A DNA stretch of 50,469 nucleotides, taken from Bacteroidales bacterium. Lineage in GTDB: Bacteria; Bacteroidota; Bacteroidia; Bacteroidales; UBA10428. Below are positions 24,716 to 34,252 of the stretch, one piece after another; position 1 is the first letter of the stretch; every line of letters starts with the position of its first letter. The notes beneath the pieces are model-generated. The model saw nothing but the letters and a program-made list of their open reading frames with translations, ran no database searches and was not told the origin of the DNA. Location: the NCBI GenBank assembly GCA_016933335.1, contig JAFGBD010000088.1, positions 1 through 50,469 on the forward strand, in the 5' to 3' direction. The position numbers and the translations under genes were made by a program.

Positions 24716-26134
24716 ATGAACTATATAAAAATAGCCTGGCGGAACTTATGGAGAAATAAAAGACGAACTGCCATTACAACAGCTTCTATTCTTTTTGCTG
24801 TGTTTTTTGCACTGTTCATGCGCTCATTTCAGCTGGGATTTTACGATCACATGATAAAGAATGCCATAGAATCATTTTCAGGATTTCTGCAGGTGCAACA
24901 TATAGATTACCAGGATGATCCATCGCTGGAAAATACATTTATATGTACTGATTCGCTTATTAACAGCATAGAAAACAGAAATGGCATAAAAGCTGTTGTT
25001 CCGCGTATTGAAGTTTTTACTTTGGCGTCTTCCGGCAATCAGACAAAAGGAGCACTGGTTATGGGTATTGATCCGGAAAAGGAACGAAAACTTTCGAATC
25101 CTGAAAACTTACTTGTTCGTTATCGAATGACCAGAGATGTGATGACTGCACTGGGAAAAAAATCAAAATTACCTTTGGAAATAAAGAATAAACTTGAGTT
25201 CATTAAGAACAATTCCTATACGAATCTGTCAACCATAGCCATCGATATGGATATTGAAGAAGAAGATAATCAGGAATTTCTTGATATCATCGGTGAAACA
25301 GCTGAAATACCGGGAAGGTATCTTAAACAGGATGATGATGGGGTGCTCCTTTCCGATCGTCTTGCAAAATACCTGAAGCTTTTCATTGGCGATACCCTGA
25401 TTCTGTTAGGTCAGGGATATCATGGTACTACCGCAGCCGGTATATATCCTGTGAGAGGCATCGTCCGCTTACCGAATCCCGAACTCGACAATAAAGTTAT
25501 CTATATGAATATTTCCAGCGCACAGGTATTCACAGGACTTAAAAATCGTGTCACTACACTGGGGATCAACCTTGACGATAATAGCGAGAAAAACATGCTT
25601 GCATATCAGGAGCTGTTGAATAACCAAATAACAGATCCGACTGTTGTGGTTAAAAACTGGTTGGAGTTTAATAAGGTCCTGAAACAGCAGATAGAAGGAG
25701 ACAATCAGAGCGGTCAGGCATTTATGGCATTGCTCTATTTTGTCATATTTTTTGGAATTTTCGGAACCGTGTTAATGATGATACACGAGCGGAAACGCGA
25801 ATTTGGAGTACTGATTGCCGTTGGTATGCAGAAGACCAGGCTTGCAATCATCTTTGTTTATGAAATGTTTCTCATGGGTATGCTGGGTGTTTTATCCGGA
25901 ATTGTCATAAGCCTGCCTTTCCTTTACTATTATCATGTCAATCCGATTCGGCTCCGGGGCGATCTGGCCCAGATAATGGAAAATTATGGATTTGATCCGG
26001 TTATGCCTCTTCAATGGATTGATATGTATGTGCTGTGGCAGGGATTAATCGTAGCCATGATGGTGGTGTTTGCCTGCCTTTATCCCTTAAGAAAGGTAGT
26101 TACACTTAAAGAGATCGATGCACTCAGGGTATAA
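24716..26134 (+). CDS. ABC transporter permease, FtsX/LolC-E type (first subunit)
   Basis: This is a 472-residue inner-membrane protein. One helix near the N-terminus (TTASILFAVFFALFMRSFQLGF) precedes a large periplasmic domain (about 45-330). Three C-terminal helices of the FtsX fold follow, including MALLYFVIFFGIFGTVLMMIHERKREFGVLIAVGM, the coupling-helix region. This matches LolC/LolE/MacB-type mechanotransmission permeases. The periplasmic domain has an extra segment between a MTRDVMTALGKK helix and GRYLKQDDDGVLLSDRLAKYL. The gene is 106 bases after the LolA-like gene and 20 before a second permease, and both begin with the pattern WRNxWRNKxR/WKNVWRNRTR. They probably form a heterodimer. 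Confidence 0.9.
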   Translation: MNYIKIAWRNLWRNKRRTAITTASILFAVFFALFMRSFQLGFYDHMIKNAIESFSGFLQVQHIDYQDDPSLENTFICTDSLINSIENRNGIKAVVPRIEVFTLASSGNQTKGALVMGIDPEKERKLSNPENLLVRYRMTRDVMTALGKKSKLPLEIKNKLEFIKNNSYTNLSTIAIDMDIEEEDNQEFLDIIGETAEIPGRYLKQDDDGVLLSDRLAKYLKLFIGDTLILLGQGYHGTTAAGIYPVRGIVRLPNPELDNKVIYMNISSAQVFTGLKNRVTTLGINLDDNSEKNMLAYQELLNNQITDPTVVVKNWLEFNKVLKQQIEGDNQSGQAFMALLYFVIFFGIFGTVLMMIHERKREFGVLIAVGMQKTRLAIIFVYEMFLMGMLGVLSGIVISLPFLYYYHVNPIRLRGDLAQIMENYGFDPVMPLQWIDMYVLWQGLIVAMMVVFACLYPLRKVVTLKEIDALRV

Positions 26135-26154
26135 TAAACTATAAAATTTGTGTC

Positions 26155-27576
26155 ATGATTTTGTTAATTGGATGGAAAAATGTTTGGCGAAACAGAACCA
26201 GAAGTCTGGTTGTTATTATTGCCGTAATGCTGGGGATTTTTGGTGGTGTGATGGCTACCGGGATCATGCAGGGCTGGATAGAACAGCGCATACATGATTG
26301 TATCTATAAGGAGGTAGCGCATGTACAGATCCATAACCCAGAGTATATGTACAACGAAGAAATTCAACATACCATTACAGATTATGAAAAGCTGGCCAAC
26401 ATTCTCGACACATTGCCAGAGGTTGTTGCCTGGTCACCGCGTGTTAAATTATTTGTTATGGCAAAAACGTCTTGGACTGCTTCGGGATTTGTTTTAAAAG
26501 GGGTTGATCCTGAAAAAGAGATGCAGGTTTCTGAGCTATACCAGGATCTGGCCGAAGGCGATTTTCTTGAAGGAGAGCATCGAAGGCCTTCCATTGTTAT
26601 TGGCAGCAAGGCTGCAGAAAACCTAAAGTTGTTGAATTATGAGATAACTTCGGAAAAACTGGATTCCATTGATAAGGAAGTATTTTCTGCCGGGCTGGTT
26701 GAAAAGCTAAAAACTTTAAATAAAAAACGATTTCGCAATGAAAAGGATTTTCGCGATGAACTGAAGAAAGTATTAGCCAAAAGAGAAATGAATGAATACG
26801 GAGACAAGCTGGTAAAATATTTTTCTTTCTACCGCATGGGAACAAGCATTCAGGTTACCATGCAGAATAAAAGCGGGGAGATTATGAATCTTGTGTTTAA
26901 GGTCAGAGGAGTATATAAGACATTTAACTCTGTTTTTGATGCAATGAACGCCTATGTTGATCGCGATATACTTAACAGATATACAGATCTGGCCGGGAAT
27001 GAAGTGCATGAGGTGGCAGTCATTACAGCCGATAATGAGACCGGTGTGAAAGTGGCTGATAAACTATCAGCATATCTGCCTGAGCAGGATATCATGTCAT
27101 GGCGTAAGTCGTCACCTGAAATGGCTATGTATACTGACTTCAGCGCTGTGATGGCATACATCTATGTGGCAATAATCCTGTTTGCCCTGGCATTTGGTAT
27201 CATCAATACCATGATGATGTCGGTACTTGAAAGAATCAAGGAACTGGGGATGCTTATGGCCATCGGAATGAACAGGAAAAGGGTTTTCGGGATGATAATG
27301 ACTGAATCAGTCTTCCTGACACTGACCGGAGCTGTTGCAGGTATGATTTTCAGTGGAGTTATGGTGGAATTATTCAGAAGAACAGGGATCAATGTTGAAA
27401 TGTGGAGCGAAGGAATGGAAGCACTTGGATATGCGTCTGTAATTTACCCCTCTGTTTCCCTGGGCAATTACATGGGCATAACCATCCTGGTTATCATTAC
27501 CGGTGTGGTTTCAGCTATCTGGCCAGCCAGAAAAGCACTTAAACTGAATCCGGTGGAAGCACTTCGCACGGAGTAA
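26155..27576 (+). CDS. ABC transporter permease, FtsX/LolC-E type (second subunit)
   Basis: This 473-residue paralogue of the preceding gene has the same layout. It starts with GWKNVWRNRTRSLVVIIAVMLG and has a periplasmic domain with GSKAAENLKLL. An inserted charged helical segment (about 165-220, KLDSIDKEVFSAGLVEKLKTLNKKRF) follows, and then three C-terminal helices with MMMSVLERIKELGMLMAIGMNRKRVFGMI. The insert is at the same place as in the first subunit. It likely pairs with that subunit and with the downstream ATPase to extract a lipidated or amphipathic substrate from the outer leaflet of the inner membrane and pass it to the LolA-like protein. Confidence 0.9.
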   Translation: MILLIGWKNVWRNRTRSLVVIIAVMLGIFGGVMATGIMQGWIEQRIHDCIYKEVAHVQIHNPEYMYNEEIQHTITDYEKLANILDTLPEVVAWSPRVKLFVMAKTSWTASGFVLKGVDPEKEMQVSELYQDLAEGDFLEGEHRRPSIVIGSKAAENLKLLNYEITSEKLDSIDKEVFSAGLVEKLKTLNKKRFRNEKDFRDELKKVLAKREMNEYGDKLVKYFSFYRMGTSIQVTMQNKSGEIMNLVFKVRGVYKTFNSVFDAMNAYVDRDILNRYTDLAGNEVHEVAVITADNETGVKVADKLSAYLPEQDIMSWRKSSPEMAMYTDFSAVMAYIYVAIILFALAFGIINTMMMSVLERIKELGMLMAIGMNRKRVFGMIMTESVFLTLTGAVAGMIFSGVMVELFRRTGINVEMWSEGMEALGYASVIYPSVSLGNYMGITILVIITGVVSAIWPARKALKLNPVEALRTE

Positions 27577-27617
27577 AAACCATATAGTCGATTAATAGAA
27601 ACTTAAAATATATTATC

Positions 27618-28430
27618 ATGAAAGTGATTGAAATAAAAAACGTAGTTAAAATATATAACGACTCTGAAGTACAGGTGCACGCCGTTAATGGCATTGACCT
27701 GTCTTTTGAAGAAGGTGAATTTGCTGCAATTGTAGGACCGTCAGGATCCGGAAAGACAACGCTGCTGAATATGTTAGGGGGCCTTGACAATCCGACCGAG
27801 GGGGATATTCTTATTAATGGTTTTAGTGTCAGTGAGATGTATAACGGTATTGAAAAGCATCGATCGCGGATTTCTCCTGTACTTAAAACAATTTTCAGAA
27901 TTACAATAATACCTGCGGTTATCAGGGGTATTGTAAAATTACCTGATATAGTAAAACGGATGAAGGCTGAAAGAAAACTGATTGATTTCCGTTTAAATAA
28001 CATCGGTTTTGTTTTCCAATCATATAATCTTCTTCCTGTACTTACAGCCAGGGAAAATACTGAGCTGGTTATGCAGATGCAGGGTGTCTCAAAAGAGATG
28101 CGGGAAAAACGTACCAAAGAGTTGCTCGGTGCAGTTGGTTTGGGAGACAGGCTTGACAGCCGGCCATCGAGGCTGTCCGGCGGACAGCAACAGCGGGTAG
28201 CAGTAGCACGGGCTCTGGCCTCAAAACCAAGGTTTATACTGGCAGATGAACCTACTGCCAATCTTGATTCCAAAACAACGGAAAATCTTCTGGACATCAT
28301 GGAACAGTTGAATAAGATGGAAAAAATAACTTTTATTTTCTCCACCCATGATGCCAGGGTCGTCAGGAAAGCCAGAAGGGTTATAACCATCGAAGACGGT
28401 AAAGTTATCAGTGATAAAAAAACAGCATGA
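27618..28430 (+). CDS. ABC transporter ATP-binding protein, LolD/MacB type with extra insert
   Basis: This 270-residue ATPase has Walker A GPSGSGKT (40-47), Q-loop Q134, signature LSGGQ (186-190), Walker B FILADE (206-211) and the H-loop His H244, so all catalytic motifs are intact. It is longer than usual LolD-type subunits (about 220-230 residues). The stretch between Walker A and the Q-loop is about 40 residues longer than in E. coli LolD. The insert (about 75-120) is basic and hydrophobic (SPVLKTIFRITIIPAVIRG), like an amphipathic membrane-facing helix. It is the energy subunit of the export complex, with the next gene starting 20 bases later. Confidence 0.92.
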   Translation: MKVIEIKNVVKIYNDSEVQVHAVNGIDLSFEEGEFAAIVGPSGSGKTTLLNMLGGLDNPTEGDILINGFSVSEMYNGIEKHRSRISPVLKTIFRITIIPAVIRGIVKLPDIVKRMKAERKLIDFRLNNIGFVFQSYNLLPVLTARENTELVMQMQGVSKEMREKRTKELLGAVGLGDRLDSRPSRLSGGQQQRVAVARALASKPRFILADEPTANLDSKTTENLLDIMEQLNKMEKITFIFSTHDARVVRKARRVITIEDGKVISDKKTA

Positions 28431-28449
28431 TATCAGCCAAAGCCTGGTC

Positions 28450-29625
28450 ATGAACAGATTCAACTACATAGCAGTGTTGTGCGGACTTTTTGTTCTAAGC
28501 AGTCTGGAAGCACAGGATGATGAAAGGATAAAGTCCTGGTCTTTAAACGGATATATCTCAAGCATGCAATCTGTTATAATCATCGATTCGCTTGAGGATT
28601 ACTGGATCACCGATTATCTGTTGCATAACAGGTTGAATTTTCACTGGTTTCCGCATAAGTCTTTTTCTGCTAAAATTGAACTGCGCAACAGGTTTATATA
28701 TGGTGATCAGCTGAAGGGTGATTCGGAAGGGACTTATCAAAAAAGCCTGGAAGATGACAGGGGAATGGTTGACATGGCCTGGAATATTGCCAGTGGTAAG
28801 TCTTATATACTCAATACAATGGTTGACAGGGCTTATATCCAATATACATACGGGAAATTAGAGGTAACTTTGGGCCGGCAGCGGATAAACTGGGGACAGA
28901 CATTTGTCTGGAATCCAAATGACATTTTTAATACCTATTCATTTTTTGATTTTGATTATCCAGAAAGACCAGGCAGCGATGCTATACGGGTTCAATATTT
29001 TACAGGTACGGCATCGGTTGCTGAAATTGCCCTGAAATCGGACAGTACCGGAAATATCACTGCTGCAGGATTATTCAGATTTAATAAATATAATTACGAT
29101 ATTCAGGTGCTGGGTGGTGTACTTAATGAAGAAGATGTGGCACTGGGTCTTGGATGGTCGGGCAATATAAAGAATATGGCTTTCAGGGGAGAGATGAGTT
29201 ATTTTCATCCTTACCGGAATTATATGGATACTACCGGGCTGTATTTTCTTTCTGTGGGACTGGATTATTCCTTCAGCAATTCATTGTACCTGCAGTTTGA
29301 AGCGTTTTACAGGCAAATGCCTGAGGATTTCGATGTGAATGATTTCATGGCATTCTATTCGGGCCCGTTAAGTGTTAAAAATCTTTCGTTTACCGAGTAC
29401 AATTTCTTTTTACAGGCCGGCTATCCTTTTAATCCTTTGTTAAACGGAAATATGGCAGTGATGTATTTCCCAAAGCTTGACGGATATTATGTTGGTCCTT
29501 CAGTCACCTGCTCATTGACGGATAACTTTGATTTCTCATTCTATCTGCAGCTGTTCAGCGGAAAGTTTGGAGATAACCGGCAGCATTTCAACCTGGGATT
29601 TCTGCGATTCAAGTATAGTTTCTGA
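28450..29625 (+). CDS. Outer-membrane beta-barrel protein of the ABC export operon
   Basis: The start is ATG 28450 (391 residues); the frame upstream overlaps the ATPase gene and is not needed. It has a signal peptide ending SLEA-Q. The mature protein is a run of amphipathic strands with a final aromatic (FLRFKYSF), as for BAM substrates. The segment GRQRINWGQTFVWNPNDIF is the most distinctive block and recalls porin-like DUF1302-type proteins, although I cannot confirm family membership. As the last gene of the operon it could be the outer-membrane exit or acceptor for the cargo carried by the LolA-like protein. It ends 4 bases before the convergent gene. Confidence 0.72.
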   Translation: MNRFNYIAVLCGLFVLSSLEAQDDERIKSWSLNGYISSMQSVIIIDSLEDYWITDYLLHNRLNFHWFPHKSFSAKIELRNRFIYGDQLKGDSEGTYQKSLEDDRGMVDMAWNIASGKSYILNTMVDRAYIQYTYGKLEVTLGRQRINWGQTFVWNPNDIFNTYSFFDFDYPERPGSDAIRVQYFTGTASVAEIALKSDSTGNITAAGLFRFNKYNYDIQVLGGVLNEEDVALGLGWSGNIKNMAFRGEMSYFHPYRNYMDTTGLYFLSVGLDYSFSNSLYLQFEAFYRQMPEDFDVNDFMAFYSGPLSVKNLSFTEYNFFLQAGYPFNPLLNGNMAVMYFPKLDGYYVGPSVTCSLTDNFDFSFYLQLFSGKFGDNRQHFNLGFLRFKYSF

Positions 29626-29629
29626 GCAA

Positions 29630-31111
29630 TTATTCCGCAGCTTCACCGTCAGTTCTTTTTTCATCCTTTCCCCATTCCGGGTTCCGGTAAAACTGCACCT
29701 TTACCTGTATACACCTGTATTCCTTTTCGAGGATCCATTGATTTTTCAACTCGTCAATTTCTTCATCGCTGAACATATTGAAAATATTGGAGTAAAAAAT
29801 ATACTTATCGGTTTTCATGTCCTTCAGGTGAAAATACCTCTCATCATCAGTCAGGTGTGTCAGCTTTTGAGTATATGTATTCGGGACATCAGAGCCTATA
29901 TCTGAAAAAGGTATCTGCCTGGTTTCAATATATTTTTTCATTTTTTTTCTGAGACTGTGGAAAGGAAGATGTGCAACGGTTGAATCCCATCCCTTGGCAA
30001 TTTTGTCAGGATAAATCCAGAAATTACCGGAAATCATGGAAATAATAAGGATCAGAAATGTTACCCGTGCATATCTGACAAAAGGCTGTTTTACAAATAA
30101 AACATATCCTGTAAGTATTGTTACAGGCATAAATACCGGCAGAAGATATCTGTGGGAGGATAATACTTTGTATGTCAGCATTGCAGGGAACAGAACCACA
30201 GATGAGATGATGATCAGTATTCCCAGTATCAGTATGTTTGAATCAGGTTCTGATTTTCCCCTTAAAACCCGGACCAGAAAAACGAGCAGAAAAAGCCAGA
30301 AAAAGATCCTTCCAAAGTCCAGCAATCGCCAGATCAGAATTCCAATATTAAATATAAAACCTTTGAAATCAACTGTTTCGAAGCATCCTATCCAGGGTGA
30401 ACCTTCATGTGTAATGATCCATCCTGTATCCAGGTAATGGTAAATCTGATATGCAAGAAAAGTAAAGGCTGCCGGCAAATACTGAGGGATAAGCCTGATG
30501 GCCTTTTTAAAGATTGGTGCAACCCTACCTGTTTTATTGAATAACAATGCAAACTCGAAAAGAAAAACAATCAGGCATACCATGACACCTCTGATATGCG
30601 AAAGTGAAAGCAGGAGTATTGTTAGATATAACCAGTTACGCCGGTTATAAAGGATGGCATTCAACGACATGAAGAGAAAGAAAAGAAGAATGAGATCATT
30701 CGATACAACCACGATCTGGGATAACAGGGTGGTATCAACAAGAAGCAATATCAATGTGAAGTTTATGAACCTCTTATTGTCAGAAAAGTTATTTAAAAAC
30801 CGGTGAAGCTGATAAATCAGACCCACTGCAAAAGGCATCATTAACAGGTGGCCGACGACAAGCGATTTTCCAAAAATTTTCCACAGAAATGCGACAAAAA
30901 GGCTTAAAAGAGGTGCATAGCCATTATCATAGGAATTGGGCAGATTCAAACTGAATCTGTTTTCGATAAACCATAAGGCACGTTTCGAAATCACCACATC
31001 TTTATCCCAGAAAAACGGAGTATTGACAACCAGCAGGATAATGATTGAATAGAATAAATAGTATGGTAATAACCTGCAATGTAATCTGAATGTATGATTA
31101 AATCCGGACAT
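29630..31111 (-). CDS. Multi-spanning GT-C glycosyltransferase (PMT/ArnT-like)
   Basis: This 493-residue integral membrane protein has about 10-12 hydrophobic helices. The first periplasmic loop has FWDKDVVISKRALWFIENRFS, with an acidic residue where GT-C enzymes keep their catalytic Asp (WDKD). The sequence YDNGYAPLLSLFVAFLWKIFG resembles the PMT_2/GT39-83 family. The C-terminal 130 residues form a soluble periplasmic domain. GT-C enzymes transfer sugars from polyprenyl phosphate carriers. The donor and acceptor cannot be told. It stands between the ABC operon and atpG and shares no obvious function with either. Confidence 0.7.
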   Translation of the reverse strand: MSGFNHTFRLHCRLLPYYLFYSIIILLVVNTPFFWDKDVVISKRALWFIENRFSLNLPNSYDNGYAPLLSLFVAFLWKIFGKSLVVGHLLMMPFAVGLIYQLHRFLNNFSDNKRFINFTLILLLVDTTLLSQIVVVSNDLILLFFLFMSLNAILYNRRNWLYLTILLLSLSHIRGVMVCLIVFLFEFALLFNKTGRVAPIFKKAIRLIPQYLPAAFTFLAYQIYHYLDTGWIITHEGSPWIGCFETVDFKGFIFNIGILIWRLLDFGRIFFWLFLLVFLVRVLRGKSEPDSNILILGILIIISSVVLFPAMLTYKVLSSHRYLLPVFMPVTILTGYVLFVKQPFVRYARVTFLILIISMISGNFWIYPDKIAKGWDSTVAHLPFHSLRKKMKKYIETRQIPFSDIGSDVPNTYTQKLTHLTDDERYFHLKDMKTDKYIFYSNIFNMFSDEEIDELKNQWILEKEYRCIQVKVQFYRNPEWGKDEKRTDGEAAE

Positions 31112-31170
31112 CTATAATTACTCTTATCAAATTGTCTGCGTCTGAAAGCAGTACAATGACGAAATTAACA

Positions 31171-31201
31171 AATCCGGTAAAAAAACAAATATTTCCGGAT
31201 T
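31171..31201 (-). terminator. Possible terminator after atpG
   Basis: AATCCGG (31171-31177) pairs with CCGGATT (31195-31201) around a 17-base loop rich in T on the minus strand, followed on that strand by a TGTTAATTT tract. It overlaps the atpG stop codon. The stem is short and the U-run is interrupted, so confidence is moderate. Confidence 0.4.
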
Positions 31202-32084
31202 ATCCTTTCAGTGCTTCGGCACCACTTACGATTTCGAGAATTTCCTTTGTTATGGCTGACTGGCGCGCTTTATTGTAATTAAGCTGTAATTCCCTGAGCA
31301 AATCCGTGGCATTATCCGTGGCTTTGTGCATCGCAGTCATTCTTGCACCATGTTCTGAAGCATTGGAGTCAAGGAGCATTTTGTAGAACTGGATTTTAAG
31401 AGATTTAGGTATAAGTTCATCAATGATTTGCTGTTTGGTTGGTTCCAGGATGAAATCTAAATGCACCTCATATTGATCCTCGGGTTTTTCCTTCTGCGGG
31501 ACCGGTAAAAACTGTTCACGGATAAGTTCCTGGTTAGCAGCATTCTTAAACTGATTATAAAAAAGTTCAATTCTGTCATATTTACCACTTACAAATTGCT
31601 CCATTATATCTGATATAACCCGGATTACATTTTCGAGATTCAGGACGTCCAACATCTCATGAAGATTATAAACAGGCTCATAGCCCTTTGAGCGCAAAAA
31701 GTCGCTTCCTTTCTTTCCAATAGACATGATTTCAAGGGTCTCATTTTCCCAGAATTCGCTGTATTCATCTTCAATCACCTGAATTACCTTTTTAGCAATA
31801 TTGGAGTTAAATGCACCGCACAAACCTCTGTTTGAGGTTACCACGACAAGCAGAATATGACTCAGATCACGCTCCCGGGAAAAAATACTGCCTGATTCAT
31901 TATCAAGCGAAGCAGTAAGACTTTCCAGGATTTCATGAAGCTTATTGGCATAAGGTCTCATTTGGATAATGGCATCCTGGGCTTTTCTTAATTTGGCTGC
32001 AGAAACCATCTTCATGGCACTGGTTATTTGTCTAGTGGATTTTACCGATTGAATCCTGACACGTATCTCCTTAAGATTGGCCAT
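31200..32084 (-). CDS. atpG: ATP synthase F1 gamma subunit
   Basis: This is the central rotor shaft of F1. The 294-residue protein starts ANLKEIRVRIQSVKSTRQITSAMKMVSAAKLRKAQ and ends ARQSAITKEILEIVSGAEAL, the two conserved coiled-coil helices that insert in the alpha3beta3 ring. The central Rossmann-like part includes LLVVVTSNRGLCGAFNSN. It is the last gene of the minus-strand atp operon, 20 bases after atpA, with a possible terminator overlapping its end. Confidence 0.97.
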   Translation of the reverse strand: MANLKEIRVRIQSVKSTRQITSAMKMVSAAKLRKAQDAIIQMRPYANKLHEILESLTASLDNESGSIFSRERDLSHILLVVVTSNRGLCGAFNSNIAKKVIQVIEDEYSEFWENETLEIMSIGKKGSDFLRSKGYEPVYNLHEMLDVLNLENVIRVISDIMEQFVSGKYDRIELFYNQFKNAANQELIREQFLPVPQKEKPEDQYEVHLDFILEPTKQQIIDELIPKSLKIQFYKMLLDSNASEHGARMTAMHKATDNATDLLRELQLNYNKARQSAITKEILEIVSGAEALKG

Positions 32085-32104
32085 TACTGGAATTCTGATT
32101 AACC

Positions 32105-33688
32105 TTATAAATGCTTGTATTTTTCCGCAATATCATGGGCAACAGCCTCAAGCAGTTTTTCCGATTTTTCATCGAGTTTTCCTGCTTTCAGTGATTCAAG
32201 CACCGTCTTATGTTTTAATTCAAGAAAATCGAGATATTCTTTTTCAAATTCCTTTATTTTATTAACAGGTACTTCCTTTAATAGTCCGCGGGTTCCACAG
32301 AAAATGATAGCAATCTGTTTTTCGACCGTCATGGGTGAATACTGATCCTGTTTAAGGATCTCAACATTTTTAGCTCCTTTATCAAGGACCGCCAGTGTGG
32401 CAGCATCCAGGTCAGAGCCAAATTTTGCAAAAGCCTCAAGCTCACGATACTGGGCCTGATCAAGTTTTAACGTACCTGCAACTCTCTTCATCGATTTGAT
32501 TTGAGCCGTACCGCCAACGCGCGAAACCGAAATGCCGACATTAATTGCAGGCCGGACACCTGAATTGAATAAACCGGATTCAAGAAAAATCTGTCCGTCT
32601 GTGATGGAAATCACATTGGTAGGGATATACGCCGAGACGTCACCAGCCTGGGTTTCGATGATGGGTAACGCTGTTAATGATCCCCCGCCTTTTACCATGG
32701 GCCTCAGCACATCCGGCAGATCATTCATTTGAGCTGCGATCTCATCATTTTCAATTATTTTGGCAGCCCTTTCCAGCAACCTTGAATGCAGGTAGAAAAC
32801 ATCCCCTGGATATGCTTCCCTTCCGGGAGGTCTCCTTAGAAGAAGTGAGACTTCACGATATGAAACGGCCTGCTTTGAGAGGTCGTCATATACGATCAAT
32901 GCGGGTTTTCCCAAATCGCGAAAATATTCGCCAATGGTGCAACCGGCAAAAGGAGCATAAAACTGAAGAGCAGCCGGATCAGATGCAGTGGCAGTGACAA
33001 TGACCGTATAAGCCATGGCACCATTTTCTTCCAGGATTTTTGCAATATTGGCTACAGTTGAACCCTTCTGACCAATTGCTACATAGATGCAATAAACAGG
33101 CTCACCTTTGTCAAAAAACTCCTTTTGATTAATGATGGTGTCAATGGCAATGGCAGTTTTTCCTGTCTGACGGTCTCCGATGATCAGCTCTCTCTGGCCT
33201 CGTCCAATGGGAATCATGGCATCAATGGGCTTAATGCCGGTTTGCAATGGTTCATTCACCGGCTGCCGGTATATAACACCGGGGGCTTTTCTTTCAAAGG
33301 GCAGCTCCACAAGGTTTCCATGGACAGGTCCTTTCCCATCCAGAGGTTCCCCAAGGGTATTGACAATTCTTCCCAGCAAACCTTCTCCAACGTTGATAGA
33401 AGCTATTCTGCCTGTTCGTTTAACAGAATCTCCCTCTTTGATCCTTTCGGATAAACCGAGCAGAACAGCACCTACACTGTCTTCTTCAAGATTCAGAACA
33501 ATACCCATGACTCCGGAGTCAAATTCAATGAGCTCGTTGGCCCTGACATTATCAAGGCCATATATACGGGCAATACCATCTCCAACCTGCAGTACTGTCC
33601 CGAATTCTTCCAGTTCAACGCCTGTATCAATATTTTTAAGTTGTTGTTTAAGAATTTTTGAGACCTCAGATGGCTTTAAAAATGACAT
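32105..33688 (-). CDS. atpA: ATP synthase F1 alpha subunit
   Basis: This 527-residue non-catalytic nucleotide-binding subunit of F1 has the beta-barrel N-terminal domain, the P-loop GDRQTGKT at 171-178, and the family signature region around [14 protein letters not shown]. The C-terminal helical domain ends DIAEKYKHL. The length is slightly greater than the common ~505 residues but typical for Bacteroidota. It is 19 bases after atpH. The catalytic beta subunit is not downstream as in many operons but lies in a separate locus at 41607. Confidence 0.98.
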   Translation of the reverse strand: MSFLKPSEVSKILKQQLKNIDTGVELEEFGTVLQVGDGIARIYGLDNVRANELIEFDSGVMGIVLNLEEDSVGAVLLGLSERIKEGDSVKRTGRIASINVGEGLLGRIVNTLGEPLDGKGPVHGNLVELPFERKAPGVIYRQPVNEPLQTGIKPIDAMIPIGRGQRELIIGDRQTGKTAIAIDTIINQKEFFDKGEPVYCIYVAIGQKGSTVANIAKILEENGAMAYTVIVTATASDPAALQFYAPFAGCTIGEYFRDLGKPALIVYDDLSKQAVSYREVSLLLRRPPGREAYPGDVFYLHSRLLERAAKIIENDEIAAQMNDLPDVLRPMVKGGGSLTALPIIETQAGDVSAYIPTNVISITDGQIFLESGLFNSGVRPAINVGISVSRVGGTAQIKSMKRVAGTLKLDQAQYRELEAFAKFGSDLDAATLAVLDKGAKNVEILKQDQYSPMTVEKQIAIIFCGTRGLLKEVPVNKIKEFEKEYLDFLELKHKTVLESLKAGKLDEKSEKLLEAVAHDIAEKYKHL

Positions 33689-33707
33689 TTTATATTCTTT
33701 AGTTGTT

Positions 33708-34244
33708 TTAACTGCTTAATTCCTTTTTTATTGTTTCCAGCTGATATGCAATGCTTGCATCAAATTGTTGATTACCGATTTTAAGAATGAAACCTCCGAT
33801 CAGACCGGGATCTGTTTTTTCCTCCAGTTCAATTTTGATATTAAGCCTTTTCTCAATGATTCGGAGCAAAGTATGCCTTAATTCCTCATCAATCGGGACA
33901 GAAGTTATCAGTGTAGCAGGTTTGATTCCAAGATCTTTTTTAAACAGATCAAGATATATACGTGCAATTGAATCAAGGTAATGCAACCTGTTATTTTTAA
34001 CAACCAGTTCTATGAAGGAATATGTAACCTCTTGTATATGACCTTTGATGATACTGTTCAGAATTTTCATTTTTTTTAACGGTTTAAGAACAGGATCATC
34101 CATCAATATATTAAATTCCGGTACACCTTCTATGAGTTCCAAAAGATATTCCATGTCTTTCCGCACCTGCTTGTGCAGGTTCTTCTCTTTTGCCAGAGTG
34201 AACAATGCCTTGGCGTATCGCACAGAAATCTTGCCTTCGTTCAT
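33708..34244 (-). CDS. atpH: ATP synthase F1 delta subunit
   Basis: This 178-residue OSCP/delta subunit links the peripheral stalk to the top of F1. The N-terminal helical domain begins [16 protein letters not shown]. The C-terminal conserved stretch is [21 protein letters not shown]. It starts 8 bases after the atpF stop and precedes atpA by 19 bases. Confidence 0.95.
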   Translation of the reverse strand: MNEGKISVRYAKALFTLAKEKNLHKQVRKDMEYLLELIEGVPEFNILMDDPVLKPLKKMKILNSIIKGHIQEVTYSFIELVVKNNRLHYLDSIARIYLDLFKKDLGIKPATLITSVPIDEELRHTLLRIIEKRLNIKIELEEKTDPGLIGGFILKIGNQQFDASIAYQLETIKKELSS

Positions 34245-34252
34245 ATTCTCTA

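Noticed and set aside
27539..28390. 283-codon antisense frame over the ABC ATPase gene
   Set aside because: It is the mirror of a gene with complete ABC motifs, and its product has Ser/Arg-rich shadow composition with no recognisable domain.
30036..30437. 133-codon antisense frame in the glycosyltransferase gene
   Set aside because: Product is basic, without motifs. The membrane protein on the other strand is coherent.
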